DNA of 6,176 nt, taken from an uncultured Mesorhizobium sp. (lineage in GTDB: Bacteria > Pseudomonadota > Alphaproteobacteria > Rhizobiales > Rhizobiaceae). Below the pieces are notes generated by a model that saw only the letters and a list, made by a program, of their open reading frames with translations, was not told the origin of the DNA and ran no database searches. Of the stretch, positions 5,972-6,176 are shown in pieces. The position numbers and the translations under genes were made by a program. The stretch lies in contig CATMOC010000245.1 of NCBI GenBank assembly GCA_950071955.1, positions 1 to 6,176 on the forward strand, given 5' to 3'. Each line of letters starts with the position of its first letter. The first letter of the stretch is position 1.

Positions 5972-6034
5972 TTGTTCCTCGTAGGTTGCAGTTGCCACCG
6001 GAACAGGATGAGGCGACGATTGTTCCTGCGTAGG
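5972..6034. repeat. Direct repeat TTGTTCCT(g)cGTAGG, two copies
   Basis: TTGTTCCTcGTAGG (5972-5985) recurs as TTGTTCCTgcGTAGG (6020-6034), identical except for one inserted base, 48 nt apart. The first copy covers the ribosome binding site of the DUF2188 gene (read as GAGGAACAA on the minus strand). The second covers the -35 of its EcfG-type promoter. A small local duplication or two binding sites for the same factor would explain it. Confidence 0.5.
6000..6026 (-). promoter_or_regulatory. Palindromic EcfG/RpoE2-type promoter, main target DUF2188 gene
   Basis: The site is GGAACA (6000-6005), 15 nt, TGTTCC (6021-6026), so both strands read GGAAC-N16-TGTT, close to the consensus GGAAC-N16-cGTT. 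The minus-strand reading would start near 5995 and give a leader of about 30 nt to the DUF2188 ATG. The plus-strand reading points to ku and would be a second, upstream promoter for it. Because each -35 overlaps the -10 of the other strand, the two readings should exclude each other. Confidence 0.62.
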
Positions 6035-6048
6035 CGTTCAGGAACAAT
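6019..6048. repeat. 10-bp perfect inverted repeat joining the two divergent -35 elements
   Basis: ATTGTTCCTG (6019-6028) and CAGGAACAAT (6039-6048) are perfect complements with a 10-nt spacer. The arms contain the -35 elements of the DUF2188 promoter (6022-6026, minus) and the ku promoter (6041-6045, plus). The symmetry extends beyond the 5-bp GGAAC core by several bases, so it may be an extended promoter contact or an operator. Confidence 0.6.
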
Positions 6049-6065
6049 GCACGTCCGGCGTCGTT
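6041..6065 (+). promoter_or_regulatory. Consensus EcfG/RpoE2-type promoter of ku
   Basis: GGAAC (6041-6045), 16 nt, CGTT (6062-6065) is a perfect match to the GGAAC-N16-cGTT consensus. Transcription would start near 6072, leaving a short leader of about 18 nt that just includes the ribosome binding site AAAGGG (6076-6081) of ku. Confidence 0.72.
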
Positions 6066-6089
6066 ACCGGCGGTGAAAGGGATTCGGCC

Positions 6090-6176
6090 GTGGCAGCAAG
6101 AGCAGTCTGGAAGGGGTATCTCCAGGTCGCCGAACTCAGTTGCGGCGTCGCGCTCTATGCGGCGGCCTCCACGTCC
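6090..6176 (+). CDS. ku: Ku protein, N-terminal part (non-homologous end joining; truncated by window edge)
   Basis: The first 29 residues read MAARAVWKGYLQVAELSCGV and continue ALYAAASTS, with the GTG start read as Met. This is the characteristic opening of bacterial Ku: a basic/aromatic RAxWKGxL strand, then a second strand ending in LYxA. Ku forms a homodimeric ring that binds double-strand DNA ends and recruits ligase LigD for end joining. The start is GTG at 6090, with AAAGGG 8 nt upstream; no better ATG lies in frame between the promoter and this codon. The rest, including the ring and C-terminal region, lies beyond the right edge, and a partner ligD may follow. The gene sits directly behind a consensus EcfG-type promoter. 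As I recall, some ku genes of Sinorhizobium meliloti are under RpoE2 control, which fits. Confidence 0.88.
   Translation, partial: MAARAVWKGYLQVAELSCGVALYAAASTS

Overview
GC-rich chromosomal DNA, most likely from an alphaproteobacterium of the Hyphomicrobiales (Rhizobiales). The pointers are a HisKA_2-type sensor kinase, DUF3008, DUF427 and DUF2188 proteins, a poxvirus-like topoisomerase IB, a Ku homologue, and repeated promoter-like motifs of the form GGAAC-N16-(c)GTT. That motif is the established signature of the alphaproteobacterial general-stress sigma factor (EcfG/RpoE2, controlled by PhyR and NepR). No rRNA, tRNA, CRISPR array, insertion sequence or phage gene is visible.

Layout. 1-189 (-): N-terminal 63 codons of a short-chain dehydrogenase (SDR), cut by the left edge, with an EcfG-type promoter at 272-296. 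310-1851 (-): membrane sensor histidine kinase. 1852-2093: divergent intergenic region with a two-fold symmetric EcfG-like site. 2094-2282 and 2336-2719 (+): DUF3008 and DUF427 small proteins. 2760-4812 (-): a probable two-gene operon of a YghA/general-stress-type SDR followed 10 nt later by topoisomerase IB, with an EcfG-type promoter at 4883-4907. 4988-5554 (+): 3-methyladenine (alkylpurine) DNA glycosylase. 5727-5966 (-): DUF2188 small protein. 5967-6089: divergent control region with two back-to-back EcfG-type promoters. 6090-6176 (+): first 29 codons of a Ku (non-homologous end joining) protein, cut by the right edge.

How it fits together. The genes read as a cluster of general-stress-response members: genome maintenance (TopIB, alkylpurine glycosylase, Ku), redox SDRs, small stress-type proteins, and a kinase of the class that often feeds PhyR. 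What ties them together is the promoters. Four of the five sites have an exact GGAAC -35 element, and the fifth (1997-2023) keeps GAAC. In all five the -10 element sits at the same distance. The main point of interest is the promoter architecture: at two divergent intergenic regions the site is nearly palindromic and reads as a promoter on both strands. Regulation by EcfG is inferred from sequence; no sigma-factor gene, phyR or nepR lies in the window.
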